Of a DNA stretch of 64,000 bases, positions 16,336 through 25,519 are shown piece by piece. The DNA is taken from assembly GCA_949287925.1 (NCBI GenBank), contig CASEIR010000020.1, forward strand, positions 1 to 64,000. The letters run 5' to 3'. The stretch's first letter is position 1. Every line of letters starts with the position of its first letter. This DNA comes from an uncultured Lachnospiraceae bacterium (GTDB lineage: Bacteria; Bacillota; Clostridia; Lachnospirales; Lachnospiraceae). Both the position numbers and the translations under genes were made by a program. The notes under the pieces are model-generated. The model was not told where the DNA came from, did no database searches, and saw only the letters and a list, made by a program, of their open reading frames with translations.

Positions 16336-16587
16336 TCATTTAATTAAAAACACAGCTTTTTCAAAATCTTTTTTATGAACATAAATTTTATATTCATAAG
16401 AATAGTCCGGCTTTATTCCGAAACTTCCTGTACGTCCCCTCGTGCTTCCAAAAAGTGGCGCAGTTTGAAGGTTTGTAGTTTTTATAGTATAGTCAATACC
16501 GTTTTGGGAAAGAATATTACGCACCTTAGCTTGGCGATTCATATCCATTGTTATAATAAGTTCTTTACGGTTAAATACGGTAATCAT
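16336..16587 (-). CDS. Conserved-looking 83-residue protein of unknown function
   Basis: A small basic soluble protein beginning MITVFNRKELIITMDMNRQAKVRNILS and ending YKIYVHKKDFEKAVFLIK. No signal peptide or membrane segment is visible. The alternating hydrophobic pattern and the terminal YKIYV...AVFLI suggest a small alpha/beta fold similar in layout to DUF2007-like signalling proteins, but that is only an impression. AAAGGAG lies eight bases before the ATG, and the frame is intact although it borders decayed DNA. Confidence 0.65.
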   Translation of the reverse strand: MITVFNRKELIITMDMNRQAKVRNILSQNGIDYTIKTTNLQTAPLFGSTRGRTGSFGIKPDYSYEYKIYVHKKDFEKAVFLIK

Positions 16588-16717
16588 ATTTTACACTCCT
16601 TTTTTGCACACGGCAAATTCTAAGATTTGTTAATTTAATTATTTTAGCTCGTCACTGGCACAAAATAGAGCACCCCGACAGTTTCACTGGTTTGATACAC
16701 TTTTGATTTCCAAACAA

Positions 16718-16744
16718 GAAAAAAGCCCGTAAAAATGGGCTTTA
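16718..16744 (-). terminator. Terminator of tRNA-Glu
   Basis: On the minus strand, AAAGCCC-ATTTTTAC-GGGCTTT followed by TTTC lies just past the tRNA 3' end. Confidence 0.88.
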
Positions 16745-16748
16745 AAAG

Positions 16749-16820
16749 TGACTCCGAGGGGAATCGAACCCCTGATTCCAGCGTGAGAGGCTAGCGTCTT
16801 GACCGCTTGACCACGGAGCC
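16749..16820 (-). tRNA. tRNA-Glu (CTC)
   Basis: Acceptor GGCTCCG/CGGAGTC (one G-U pair) with discriminator A; anticodon loop CTCTCAC (anticodon CTC), reading GAG; T-loop GGTTCGATTCC. It lies alone, between the NSS transporter gene and its own terminator. Confidence 0.93.
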
Positions 16821-16900
16821 ATCTGTATCGTACTTTCCTATTATAGCAAGGAATCCATAATAAAGCAAGTACTTTTTTCATTTTTTTACAAAATTCCGGT

Positions 16901-18274
16901 TTATCCAAGAATCATGCTCACATATCCCTGCACGAAGATAAACAATACGATCAACGGAAGAATAAATGTCAGATAGAATCTAACCCATTTTGCCGCCGGA
17001 AATTTCATACCCTTTCCTGCATTGGCTTCTGCGATGAAGTTATCCCATCCCCAGCCGTAGCGGGTCACACAGAACAGCAGATAGACCAGTGATCCCAAAG
17101 GAAGCAGATTGTTGCTCACAATAAAATCCTCCAGATCCATAATATTCTTTCCGCCGATGGTAAATCCTGCCCAGTCCGTCATACCCAACACACAGGGTAC
17201 GCTCAGCAGGATCAGCAGTACGCCATTGACCAATACCGACTTCTTCAGCGGCCAGTTCCACAGATCCAGAGCATACTGGATGATATTCTGAAACACCGCG
17301 ATCACAGTTGACAATGCCGCAAAAGTCATAAAAAGAAAGAATAACGCTCCCCAGATCCTGCCCGCAGGCATCTCGCGAAAGACATTCGGCAACGTTACAA
17401 AAACAAGACCAGGACCCTGTCCCGGATTCACGCCAAAGGCGAAACATGCAGGAAAGATCACCAACCCTGCCATTACCGCCACAAACGTATCCAACAAAGT
17501 GATACTTACCGCTTCTCCCGCCAGACTTCTCTCTTTTCCGATATAACTTCCAAAGATAGCCAGTGAACCGGCGCCCACGCTTAAAGTAAAGAACGACTGT
17601 CCCATGGCGGCAAACACCGCCTCCATGAATCCGGCCTCCTGCATTTTCCCAAAGTCGGGCAGCAGATAGAACCGCAATCCCTCCATTGCGTCCGGAAGAG
17701 ATACGGCACGTGCTACCAGAACCAGCATAATAGCTAAAAGGCTGACCATCATTACCTTCGTAATCTGCTCCACACCTTTTTGCAGTCCCATAGAACAGAT
17801 CAGCAGAGCGATTACACAGATCAGAATCATCCAGAACAACATTTCATTCCTGTTGGATGTAAGGCTGCTGAACACCCCTTCAATCTGCGCCGAATCCAGA
17901 CCTTCGAATTCCCCCTTCGCCATTTTAAAGAAATATGCCAGCATCCATCCTGCAATGGTCGTATAAAACATCATCAGCAGAAAATTAGCTGCCATAGTAA
18001 AATACCGGAAAATATGCCATTTACTTCCTTCCGGCTCCAATTCATTAAACGACATGGCAGAACTTTTCTGACTGCCCCTTCCCACTGATAACTCCATGAC
18101 CACGATCGGCAGTCCCAGTATCAGTAAGAAGAACAGATACATCAGTACAAATGCCCCTCCGCCATAAGCTCCGGTAATATACGGAAACCTCCATACGTTC
18201 CCCAGTCCGATCGCACATCCCGCAGAGATCAGAATAAATCCCAGCCTGGATGAAAATTTTTGTCTCTTTTCCAT
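16901..18274 (-). CDS. Sodium-dependent transporter, NSS/SNF family
   Basis: A 457-residue inner-membrane symporter of the LeuT fold, with about 11-12 hydrophobic segments. The first segment carries the family signature SAGCAIGLGNVWRFPYITGAYGGGAF, with the unwound Gly-rich substrate and sodium site. VVMELSVGRGSQ follows. Bacterial members usually carry amino acids, but the substrate cannot be read here. It begins 15 bases after the lipid kinase gene and is probably cotranscribed with it. Confidence 0.93.
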   Translation of the reverse strand: MEKRQKFSSRLGFILISAGCAIGLGNVWRFPYITGAYGGGAFVLMYLFFLLILGLPIVVMELSVGRGSQKSSAMSFNELEPEGSKWHIFRYFTMAANFLLMMFYTTIAGWMLAYFFKMAKGEFEGLDSAQIEGVFSSLTSNRNEMLFWMILICVIALLICSMGLQKGVEQITKVMMVSLLAIMLVLVARAVSLPDAMEGLRFYLLPDFGKMQEAGFMEAVFAAMGQSFFTLSVGAGSLAIFGSYIGKERSLAGEAVSITLLDTFVAVMAGLVIFPACFAFGVNPGQGPGLVFVTLPNVFREMPAGRIWGALFFLFMTFAALSTVIAVFQNIIQYALDLWNWPLKKSVLVNGVLLILLSVPCVLGMTDWAGFTIGGKNIMDLEDFIVSNNLLPLGSLVYLLFCVTRYGWGWDNFIAEANAGKGMKFPAAKWVRFYLTFILPLIVLFIFVQGYVSMILG

Positions 18275-18289
18275 TGTTTTTCCAATCCT

Positions 18290-19249
18290 CTATTCTTTCG
18301 TTTCCTTACCGGATTCCGGCTGATATCCTTCCGGATCCGCCATTAATTCCCGGACATGTTCTTCCGGCACCATGATCTGAAGCTGTTTGTTCAGATTCTC
18401 TACCACCACCTTATCGTGGCTGCCTCCATATTCTCCGTCCAATGTCCAGGGAATCTCCTCCAGAGATTCAAATTCAATTTTACCGGTTTTAAAAGTATAC
18501 ATATGCTTCGTATCTACCTGCTCAATCAGCAGAGCGGCTACGATCTCCTGCAAAGCAATAGGATTTTTCGGCGTCTTAATCAGCGTGACTTCAAAAAGTC
18601 CGTCGTCAAAAACCACCTGTTTACCGATCATATTGCGGAATCCTCCCACTGATCTGGAATTTGTAACCATTCCATAGACGAATTCATCCTCTAAAGTCTC
18701 CCCGTCATGCGTGACGCGGATCCGGTAAGACGGTATATTAAAAAGCCGTTTCGTTCCTTCCAGCACGTATGCCAGATGTCCCAGAACATTCTTCAGTTCC
18801 TGTTTGGTCTGATAGGATACGTCTGTAAACAGGCCAAACGCCGCAATATATACAAAGGTACTGTCATTAAACCTCCCTACGTCGCAGGGAAACGGGACGC
18901 CATTGACCGCATTATCCGCAGCTCCCAGCAGATTCTTAGGAATGTGAAGACTGTTCGCGAAATCATTCGTCGTACCTGTAGGAATATAACCAATCGGTTC
19001 ACGGTTCTCACGTTTCATCATACCGGCTACCACTTCATCAATCGTTCCGTCGCCGCCGCTGCACACCACCAGATCATAATGCTCAGAATTATACTCCCGG
19101 ATCTTTTTGTAAGCATCACGATAAGCCTGCGTAGGATAAGTCACCACCTCATATCCAGCTTTTACAAAGATATCAATGATATCCGACAGCTTTGGTTTCA
19201 AAAGTTCTTTTCCCGCATGCGGATTATAAATGAACAACAATCTTTTCAT
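18290..19249 (-). CDS. Diacylglycerol/lipid kinase family protein (DgkB/YegS type)
   Basis: A 319-residue soluble kinase with the DAGK catalytic domain: FIYNPHAGK at the N-terminus, VVCSGGDGTIDEVVAGM (nucleotide-binding GGDGT, about residue 65-70), GYIPTGTTNDFA and, near the C-terminus, WTLDGEYGG. Such enzymes phosphorylate diacylglycerol or related lipids, recycling lipid headgroups. The gene starts just beyond the crh terminator with AGAAGGGAGG upstream and leads into the NSS transporter gene. Confidence 0.93.
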   Translation of the reverse strand: MKRLLFIYNPHAGKELLKPKLSDIIDIFVKAGYEVVTYPTQAYRDAYKKIREYNSEHYDLVVCSGGDGTIDEVVAGMMKRENREPIGYIPTGTTNDFANSLHIPKNLLGAADNAVNGVPFPCDVGRFNDSTFVYIAAFGLFTDVSYQTKQELKNVLGHLAYVLEGTKRLFNIPSYRIRVTHDGETLEDEFVYGMVTNSRSVGGFRNMIGKQVVFDDGLFEVTLIKTPKNPIALQEIVAALLIEQVDTKHMYTFKTGKIEFESLEEIPWTLDGEYGGSHDKVVVENLNKQLQIMVPEEHVRELMADPEGYQPESGKETKE

Positions 19250-19284
19250 TCCCGACTGCCTCCCTTCTGTAATTTAGCTCTGAC

Positions 19285-19317
19285 AAAGAAAAGGGCAACT
19301 CAGGTGCCCTTTTCTTC
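19285..19317 (-). terminator. Terminator of the murB-rapZ-whiA-crh operon
   Basis: On the minus strand, AAAAGGGCA-CCTGAGT-TGCCCTTTT followed by CTTTG. It lies 26 bases past the crh stop. Confidence 0.85.
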
Positions 19318-19342
19318 GTGTGCTAATATGTAAGAATCCTAT

Positions 19343-19600
19343 TTACTCTTCATTCTTCAGAAACTTTTCCACACCGGATACCGCTGCGCTCTCATCTTCA
19401 CCTTCAGCAACAATCGTAATGTTGGTGCCTTTGATCAGGCTCAGGCTCATCATTCCCATGATACTCTTCGCATTGATCTTCTTGTTGTCAATCTCAATGT
19501 ATACCTGGCTCCGATACTGACTGGCTTCCTGGACCAAATGTGCGATCGGACGATCTTCCATATCCATATCTCTTTGAATCATCACTGGTCTTCTAATCAT
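19343..19600 (-). CDS. crh: HPr-like protein of the Crh type, His15 replaced by Glu
   Basis: An 85-residue HPr fold protein. In HPr numbering Arg17 and Pro18 are kept, but position 15, the phosphoryl-carrying His, is Glu (sequence MDMEDRPIAHLVQEAS). The regulatory serine at position 46 is intact (NAKSIMGMMSL). It therefore cannot relay phosphate in the PTS but could be phosphorylated by HPr kinase at Ser46, as B. subtilis Crh is (Crh has Gln15). Its place directly after whiA and rapZ matches the Crh locus. A role in CcpA-type carbon regulation is inferred from this similarity. Confidence 0.85.
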   Translation of the reverse strand: MIRRPVMIQRDMDMEDRPIAHLVQEASQYRSQVYIEIDNKKINAKSIMGMMSLSLIKGTNITIVAEGEDESAAVSGVEKFLKNEE

Positions 19601-19617
19601 AACAAATTGCTCCTTCC

Positions 19618-20499
19618 TTACTGTTCCCTTAACTTCTCTGCAATCTCACTGAGTTTGCGCAGCCTGTGGTTGACTCCCGACTTTCCGACCGGATGCTCCA
19701 GCAATTTCCCCAGTTCTTTTAAAGCGGCATCCGGATACTGGAGCCTGGCAAGCGCGACTTCGCGCAGTCCGTCAGGCAGTTTATCAAAACCGACAGTTTC
19801 TTTGATATACAGGATATCTTCTTTCTGCTTTACCGCCGCAGATACGGTCTTGTTGATATTAGCGGTCTCACAGTTGACCTTCCGGTTTACGGAATTGCGC
19901 ATTTCTTTCATAATTCGGACGTTCTCCAGTTCCATCAACGCAATGTGCGCTTCCATAATGTTCAGAATATCAACAATCTGTGATCCTTCTTTTAAATATA
20001 CAACATACATTTTCTTGCGCTTTACGATCTTGGCATCCATTCCGAAACTGTTGATCATCTCCTTCAGGTGTTCTGCCTGAGTTTCCTGATTACAGACAAT
20101 CTCAAAATGATAAGATTTACCGGGATCACTCATAGATCCGGAGGCAAGAAAAGCTCCGCGGATATAAGCCCGTTTGCAGCAAACCGCCTGCACGATCGCC
20201 TTCTTCACCGCATGCAGCTCATCGCCTCTTGCATACACATAATAGCTGCCGCTTCCCTTGACCGTGTTTTTGCGGATTGCGATATCAGTTCTTATATTAA
20301 ATGTTTTTCTTAATAATGTAAAGACCTTTCTTGCAACACCAGGATTTTCCGTATGGATCAACAGCCTGCACCGGCCTTTCAAGTCCTCCCGGAAAACGCC
20401 TGTCATCTCGGCGATAGCCGACAGTTCCGCAAGATTACAGTGTCTGGCCTTTGCATAATGTCCGGCCAGCTCTTCTTTTATATTCCCTGAAAATGACAT
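19618..20499 (-). CDS. whiA: DNA-binding protein WhiA
   Basis: A 293-residue protein. The N-terminal two-thirds resembles a degenerate LAGLIDADG homing endonuclease fold (RGAFLASGSMSDPGKSYHFEI near residue 110). The C-terminal helix-turn-helix segment reads LPDGLREVALARLQYPDAALKELGKLL and HPVGKSGVNHRLRKLSEIA. In Gram-positive bacteria WhiA affects cell division and, in Streptomyces, sporulation. It follows rapZ by nine bases and precedes crh, the conserved order apart from the absence of yvcK. Confidence 0.95.
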   Translation of the reverse strand: MSFSGNIKEELAGHYAKARHCNLAELSAIAEMTGVFREDLKGRCRLLIHTENPGVARKVFTLLRKTFNIRTDIAIRKNTVKGSGSYYVYARGDELHAVKKAIVQAVCCKRAYIRGAFLASGSMSDPGKSYHFEIVCNQETQAEHLKEMINSFGMDAKIVKRKKMYVVYLKEGSQIVDILNIMEAHIALMELENVRIMKEMRNSVNRKVNCETANINKTVSAAVKQKEDILYIKETVGFDKLPDGLREVALARLQYPDAALKELGKLLEHPVGKSGVNHRLRKLSEIAEKLREQ

Positions 20500-20508
20500 C
20501 CCTTACTC

Positions 20509-21390
20509 CTATCTTGCTTTCGTAACGGCATCTTTTCCAATATCCCTGTGTTCGATGCGGACTCCATAATTTTCATGTTCATTCAACTTCTGATATAACG
20601 CATTCGCAAGCGTAACCGAGCGGTGCTTTCCACCTGTACATCCCACCCCGATTACCAACTGTGTTTTACCTTCCTGCACATAATTCGGAATCAGAAATTC
20701 CACCATATCCACCAGCTTGCCAAGAAATTCTTCCGCTGTCGGATTACGCATCACATATTCCTGAACCTGCGGATCGTTTCCCGTCTTTGGCCGGAGTTCT
20801 TCTATATAATATGGATTTGGCAGAAAACGGACATCAAACACCAGATCTGCATCCGAAGGGATTCCGTATTTGAACCCAAAGGATACAACCGAAATATACA
20901 GATTCTTATATTCTTTATTCTCCACAAAAATCTTATTCAATTCTGCCTTCAGTTCACGGGTCAGCATATGACTGGTATCAATAATATAATCCGCCTTCTC
21001 TTTCAGGAACAAAAGCCTGCGTCTTTCTTCCCGGATTCCATCATCAATCTTTCCAGAACTTCCCGAGAGAGGATGAAATCTTCGGGTTTCTTTATAACGT
21101 TTGATCAGCACATGATCGTCCGACTCCAGATACAAAATCTCATAGGGGTATCCGGCCCGGTCCAAATCTTCCAGAACTTTGTGGAGCTCGCGGAATGTCT
21201 GTCCACTCCTGATATCGACTCCCAGAGCCGCCTTGCTGATCTCTGTCCCGGAAGCCTTCCATAGATCCGCCATCTTCGGAATCAACGGCACCGGAAGATT
21301 ATCCACACAAAAATATCCCACGTCTTCCAGCATCTTAAGAGCCGTGCTCTTTCCGGCTCCGGACATTCCCGTCACAATTACAAGTCTCAT
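20509..21390 (-). CDS. rapZ: RNase adapter protein RapZ (YvcJ)
   Basis: A 293-residue nucleotide-binding protein with N-terminal Walker A (VTGMSGAGKSTALKML). The C-terminal domain ends GVGCTGGKHRSVTLANALYQKL, the uridine-diphospho-GlcNAc/RNA-sensing half described in E. coli RapZ. B. subtilis YvcJ is a nucleotidase. Its ATG lies one base past the murB TGA (TGATATG), so translation is likely coupled. Confidence 0.95.
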   Translation of the reverse strand: MRLVIVTGMSGAGKSTALKMLEDVGYFCVDNLPVPLIPKMADLWKASGTEISKAALGVDIRSGQTFRELHKVLEDLDRAGYPYEILYLESDDHVLIKRYKETRRFHPLSGSSGKIDDGIREERRRLLFLKEKADYIIDTSHMLTRELKAELNKIFVENKEYKNLYISVVSFGFKYGIPSDADLVFDVRFLPNPYYIEELRPKTGNDPQVQEYVMRNPTAEEFLGKLVDMVEFLIPNYVQEGKTQLVIGVGCTGGKHRSVTLANALYQKLNEHENYGVRIEHRDIGKDAVTKAR

Positions 21391-21391
21391 A

Positions 21392-22303
21392 TCAGAACTC
21401 TCCCAGTCTCTTCACTTCCGGTTCCAGTTTTACCCCGAACCTTTCTTCTACTTTATCCGACACCTGCCGCATCAGTTCACTGATGTCCGCAGCAGTAGCC
21501 TGTCCCTTATTGATCACAAATCCGCAATGTTTCTCCGACACCTGGGCTCCGCCCACACAGAATCCTGCCAAGCCGCTGTCCTGGATCAGTTTTCCGGCAA
21601 AATATCCCTCCGGCCGCTTAAACGTACTTCCGGCGCTGGGATATTCCAATGGCTGTTTGCTAATTCTGCGGTTCTTCAGATCATCCATCACCGCACGTAT
21701 CTGTGTTCTGTCGCCTTTTTCCAGTTCAATCTCTGCCTCCAGGGTAACATATCCTTTCCTGCTGATAACACTGGTCCGATACCCCATCTCCAGATCTTCC
21801 CTGCCGATTTCCAGGATTTTGCCCTCCGGAGTCAGCACCGTTACCTTTTTCAGCACATCCTTCATCTCTCCGCCATAAGCCCCTGCGTTCATCACTGTGG
21901 CGCCTCCGATGGTTCCGGGAATTCCCGCCGCGAATTCAAAGCCTGTCAGCTCATGCTCCAAAGCCCTGGCCGCAACCGCTGACAGCAACGCTCCTGCCTG
22001 AGCCCGGATAATCGTTCCTTCCACCTCAATACGGCTCATGGAACGACAGATCTGAACGATCACACCACGATATCCCTGATCTGACACCAGTAGATTGCTT
22101 CCATTTCCTACTATATAATAAGGAATCTCTTCTCGTCTGCACAGCGCGGCCACTTCCCGGATCTCTCCAGCCTCCTGCGGCATTACAAAATAAGACGCCG
22201 GCCCACCCACACGGAATGTGGTATGGTTCTTCATCGGCTCATCGAGCATAATATATTCTTCTGATACAATATTCTTTAACTTCTGATAAAATGTATGATT
22301 CAT
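21392..22303 (-). CDS. murB: UDP-N-acetylenolpyruvoylglucosamine reductase (MurB)
   Basis: A 303-residue FAD enzyme that reduces UDP-GlcNAc-enolpyruvate to UDP-MurNAc in peptidoglycan synthesis. FAD-binding motifs: NHTTFRVGGPA, YYIVGNGSNLLVSD and AAGIPGTIGGATVMNAGAYGGEM. The catalytic Ser lies in PSAGSTFKRPEGYFAGKLI, and QVSEKHCGFVINKGQATA follows. The type IIb layout is typical of Firmicutes. First gene of the operon continuing to rapZ, whiA and crh. Confidence 0.96.
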   Translation of the reverse strand: MNHTFYQKLKNIVSEEYIMLDEPMKNHTTFRVGGPASYFVMPQEAGEIREVAALCRREEIPYYIVGNGSNLLVSDQGYRGVIVQICRSMSRIEVEGTIIRAQAGALLSAVAARALEHELTGFEFAAGIPGTIGGATVMNAGAYGGEMKDVLKKVTVLTPEGKILEIGREDLEMGYRTSVISRKGYVTLEAEIELEKGDRTQIRAVMDDLKNRRISKQPLEYPSAGSTFKRPEGYFAGKLIQDSGLAGFCVGGAQVSEKHCGFVINKGQATAADISELMRQVSDKVEERFGVKLEPEVKRLGEF

Positions 22304-22339
22304 AAAACACCCCGGTAATTCTTCTTCGTTTCATCGTAC

Positions 22340-22368
22340 ATGATACACTAAAACAATGGCGAATTCAA
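22340..22368 (-). promoter_or_regulatory. Promoter of the murB operon
   Basis: TTGAAT, 17 bases, TATCAT on the minus strand, 37 bases ahead of the murB ATG. It runs divergent from the promoter of the CorC-type gene. Confidence 0.8.
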
Positions 22369-22375
22369 TGTACTC

Positions 22376-22404
22376 TTGAAAAAACAAGCCAAATGCGTTA
22401 TATT
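22376..22404 (+). promoter_or_regulatory. Promoter of the CorC-type gene
   Basis: TTGAAA, 17 bases, TATATT on the plus strand, 37 bases before the TTG start. The two divergent promoters are only seven bases apart. Confidence 0.8.
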
Positions 22405-22440
22405 ATTGGAAAATGCTGATAAAAGGAGTGTGGTTTTTCA

Positions 22441-23736
22441 TTGGACCCCAGTACTATAGTACAATTAATAATTCTTGTGATCTTATTAGCGTTGTCCGCA
22501 TTCTTCTCTTCTGCGGAGACGTCTTTAACTACCGTAAATCAGATCCGTATGCGCGGGCTTGCCGACGAAGGCAATAAAAGAGCCCGGACTGTTCTGCGGG
22601 TCACCGGCAATTCCGGGAAACTTCTCAGCGCCATTCTGATCGGCAACAACATCGTGAATCTGTCTGCCGCGTCTCTGACCACCGCCCTTGCTTACAACTT
22701 TGGAAGTTCTTGGGTAGCAGTTGCCAGCGGTGCCCTGACCGTTCTGATCCTGTTGTTCGGAGAGATCACGCCAAAGACTATGGCAACGATCCATTCCGAG
22801 AAGATGGCTCTTATCTATGCCCCCATCATTGAAATCATTATGAAAGTTATGACTCCAGTCATTTTTATCATCAACGGCCTGTCCAACGGTGTTCTGTTTC
22901 TGCTGCGCACCGACCCAAAAGCCCGCACCCGCACCATGACAGAGACCGAACTTCGCACCATTGTGGATGTCAGCCACCAGGACGGTGTCATCGAATCAGA
23001 AGAAAAAGAATTAATTTATAACGTATTCGACCTGGGGGATGCCAGAGCAAGGGATGTAATGGTCCCCCGCGTGCATATGACCATGGCGGATGTAGATTGT
23101 ACTTATCAGGAACTGATCGAGATCTTTCACGAAGATAAATTTACCCGTCTTCCTATTTACGAAGGCTCCTCTGACAATGTAATCGGTACTATTAATATGA
23201 AAGACCTTTTATTATATGATAATACCAGGGAATTTCATATCCGTGATATCCTAAGAGAAGCTTATTTCACTTATGAATACAAGAATATCTCTGAGCTTCT
23301 GGTGGAAATGCGGCAGGCTTCTTTTAACATTGCCATCGTACTGGACGAATACGGCGAAACCGCCGGATTAATCACTCTGGAAGATATTCTGGAAGAGATC
23401 GTGGGCGAGATCCATGATGAATACGATGAAAATGAAGAAGAGGACTACATCCGGCAGATTAATGACAGAGAATACCTCATCGAAGGTTCCATGAATCTGG
23501 ACGATATCAACGACCGGCTGGATCTGAATCTTTCTTCGGAAGAATATGACTCTCTGGGAGGGTTTATCATAGAACAGATCGACCGCCTTCCGGAGGTCGG
23601 AGACAGCATTACCACCGATGACGGAATCCGGATGGTAGTGGACAAACTGGACAAAAACCGGATCGAACAGGTTCATATATATCTTCCCGAATCATTCGAC
23701 GATAAGGAAACTGAAAATAATTCTGCCCCTCTATAA
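22441..23736 (+). CDS. CorC/HlyC family protein (CNNM-CBS-CorC_HlyC)
   Basis: A 431-residue membrane protein. An N-terminal CNNM/DUF21 region with about four hydrophobic segments (VQLIILVILLALSAFFSSAETSL onward) is followed by a pair of CBS domains (about residues 205-325; VMVPRVHMTMADV and AGLITLEDILEEIVGEI). The C-terminal CorC_HlyC domain ends VDKLDKNRIEQVHIYLP. Relatives act in magnesium/cobalt efflux or homeostasis; the older name hemolysin is misleading. The start is a TTG, with AAAAGGAG at unusually long spacing (12 bases). Confidence 0.93.
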   Translation: MDPSTIVQLIILVILLALSAFFSSAETSLTTVNQIRMRGLADEGNKRARTVLRVTGNSGKLLSAILIGNNIVNLSAASLTTALAYNFGSSWVAVASGALTVLILLFGEITPKTMATIHSEKMALIYAPIIEIIMKVMTPVIFIINGLSNGVLFLLRTDPKARTRTMTETELRTIVDVSHQDGVIESEEKELIYNVFDLGDARARDVMVPRVHMTMADVDCTYQELIEIFHEDKFTRLPIYEGSSDNVIGTINMKDLLLYDNTREFHIRDILREAYFTYEYKNISELLVEMRQASFNIAIVLDEYGETAGLITLEDILEEIVGEIHDEYDENEEEDYIRQINDREYLIEGSMNLDDINDRLDLNLSSEEYDSLGGFIIEQIDRLPEVGDSITTDDGIRMVVDKLDKNRIEQVHIYLPESFDDKETENNSAPL

Positions 23737-23749
23737 CAGATATTATGCC

Positions 23750-23793
23750 AAAAGGCTTCCACTCTTTTCAAGGAGTGAAAGCCTTTTTATTTT
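23750..23793. terminator. Bidirectional terminator between the CorC-type gene and amidase
   Basis: AAAAGGCTT-CACTC pairs with GAGTG-AAGCCTTTTT around an eight-base loop. A and T runs flank both sides, serving the two convergent genes. Confidence 0.88.
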
Positions 23794-23797
23794 GCAA

Positions 23798-24562
23798 TTA
23801 ACCGGGAACAATTACCGCCGGATATCCTTCCCTTTTTATTTTTCCTTCCATCTGCACGGCCTCATCCAAGCTCTGATAATTTCCTACCTGAACACGATAA
23901 TAGGGATCATACTCCTCTATATACGCAGGAATATCCAGTTCCATCAGCTCCTCCATCAGCTTTTCTGCATAATTCCGGTTCCGGTATGCCCCCACTTGTA
24001 CCCGGTATCCGGTTTTTACAGTTTCTTCTTTCCGTTCCAGAGTATCCAGAATTCCGTCCGCTATAGCCGATGCAATTGCATCAAAGTTATCGTCAAACAA
24101 CTGATTGTCTGTATCTGAATTAATAAATCCCACTTCTACCAGCACCGCCGGCATCTTTGTCTTGCGCAATACGATCAGATCCGGTCTTGCCTTCACTCCA
24201 AGGTTTACAAAACCGACCGCCTCCAACTGTTCATTAATGTCCTGAGCCATTTCATACTTGACTCCCGACAGATCATAAACCAGGCTTTCCACACCGGACA
24301 CCTGATTATCCGTTGGAAATGAATTTCGATGAATTGATACAAAAAAATCCACCCCTGCTTCATTGGCTTCTGCCGCTTTCTCAAAGGGTGTCTCGTAAAC
24401 GTCTGTCGTTCTGGTATATTCTACATCGATTCCATTGTTCTGCAGAATCTCTCCTACGGCCAGGGTCAGTCGCAGCGTATCGTCTTTTTCCTGTCTTCCG
24501 TTATATACTGCGCCCGGATCTCTCCCCCCATGACCGGCATCCAGCATGATTGAATAAGGCAT
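23798..24562 (-). CDS. N-acetylmuramoyl-L-alanine amidase with SPOR domain
   Basis: A 254-residue cell-wall hydrolase. The Amidase_3 domain (residues about 1-175) has zinc ligands in IMLDAGHGGRDPGA, the catalytic Glu region and FFVSIHRNSFP, and the late VLVEVGFINS motif with the second Glu. The C-terminal SPOR domain (about 183-254; TGYRVQVGAYRNRNYAEKL, YYRVQVGNYQSLDEA) binds denuded glycan. No signal peptide is seen, as in the B. subtilis mother-cell lytic enzyme CwlC, so a role in sporulation lysis is possible. AAAGGAG precedes the start. Confidence 0.92.
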   Translation of the reverse strand: MPYSIMLDAGHGGRDPGAVYNGRQEKDDTLRLTLAVGEILQNNGIDVEYTRTTDVYETPFEKAAEANEAGVDFFVSIHRNSFPTDNQVSGVESLVYDLSGVKYEMAQDINEQLEAVGFVNLGVKARPDLIVLRKTKMPAVLVEVGFINSDTDNQLFDDNFDAIASAIADGILDTLERKEETVKTGYRVQVGAYRNRNYAEKLMEELMELDIPAYIEEYDPYYRVQVGNYQSLDEAVQMEGKIKREGYPAVIVPG

Positions 24563-24652
24563 ATGATTGCTCCTTTCTCACCGCTCTGTTCCATTATATG
24601 CACCAACCTCTGCACCGGTCACAGTCCAGTCAAATTAAACGTCCGGCTGTGA

Positions 24653-24681
24653 TTGAACTTTTCGACAGAATCAGATATAAT
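24653..24681 (+). promoter_or_regulatory. Promoter of the Cof-type phosphatase gene
   Basis: TTGAAC, 17 bases, TATAAT; the ATG follows 28 bases later. Confidence 0.82.
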
Positions 24682-24709
24682 TTTATAAAAGACATAAAGG
24701 AGACCCGCT

Positions 24710-25519
24710 ATGAGTTATCATATATTGGTTTTGGATTTAGACGGCACTCTCACCAATTCGAAGAAAGAAATCTCGCAGCCTACCCTGGAGGCTTTGATTG
24801 ATATCCAGCAAAAAGGCAAGAAAGTTATCCTCGCCAGCGGACGGCCAACCAAAGGCGTGATACCTCTGGCAAACCAGCTCCGTCTGGGGGATTACAACAA
24901 TTATATCCTGTCTTTTAATGGCGCCCGGATCACAAACTGCAAAGACGGGTCTATTCTGTACAACAAAACCCTGCCGCCGGACGTCATCCACCCTCTGTTC
25001 CAAATAACCCGGAAATTCCAGGGACTCGATATCCTCGCATACACTCCGGAGAACATCATCTCCGGAATCTTCCCCAATATTTATACCGAGCTGGAATCCT
25101 CTATTAACAGAATGCCAATCATCCGCGTGGATGATTTTCCTTCAGCTATCAAAGAACCCGCAAACAAGTTCCTTATCACAGGAACTCCAGATGTCATCCA
25201 ACTGGCAAAATCCGAAATCAGCGAATATTTCCGATCCTATCTGAACATATACTGTTCCGATCCTTTTTTCCTTGAGATTATGCCCGCCAGAATCGATAAA
25301 GCAAACTCTCTTCTCAGGCTACTGAACAGTATCGGTTTTACCGCCGATGACATGATCTGCTGCGGCGACGGATACAACGACATCACCATGATCGAAACTG
25401 CCGGTCTGGGAGTCGCCATGGCCAACGCTCAGCCCCTTGTTCGGGAAAAAGCAGATTATATTACAAAATCAAATGATGAAGACGGTGTTCTGCACGTCAT
25501 CAATGAATTTATGCGTTAA
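24710..25519 (+). CDS. Cof-type HAD-IIB hydrolase
   Basis: A 269-residue sugar-phosphate or FMN-type phosphatase of the HAD superfamily. Motif I is VLDLDGTLTNSKK, motif II VILASGRPT, the motif III lysine is in ARIDKAN, and motif IV CCGDGYNDITMIE. The C2B cap lies between motifs II and III. AAGGAG sits seven bases before the ATG. Monocistronic; the substrate cannot be deduced. Confidence 0.92.
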   Translation: MSYHILVLDLDGTLTNSKKEISQPTLEALIDIQQKGKKVILASGRPTKGVIPLANQLRLGDYNNYILSFNGARITNCKDGSILYNKTLPPDVIHPLFQITRKFQGLDILAYTPENIISGIFPNIYTELESSINRMPIIRVDDFPSAIKEPANKFLITGTPDVIQLAKSEISEYFRSYLNIYCSDPFFLEIMPARIDKANSLLRLLNSIGFTADDMICCGDGYNDITMIETAGLGVAMANAQPLVREKADYITKSNDEDGVLHVINEFMR

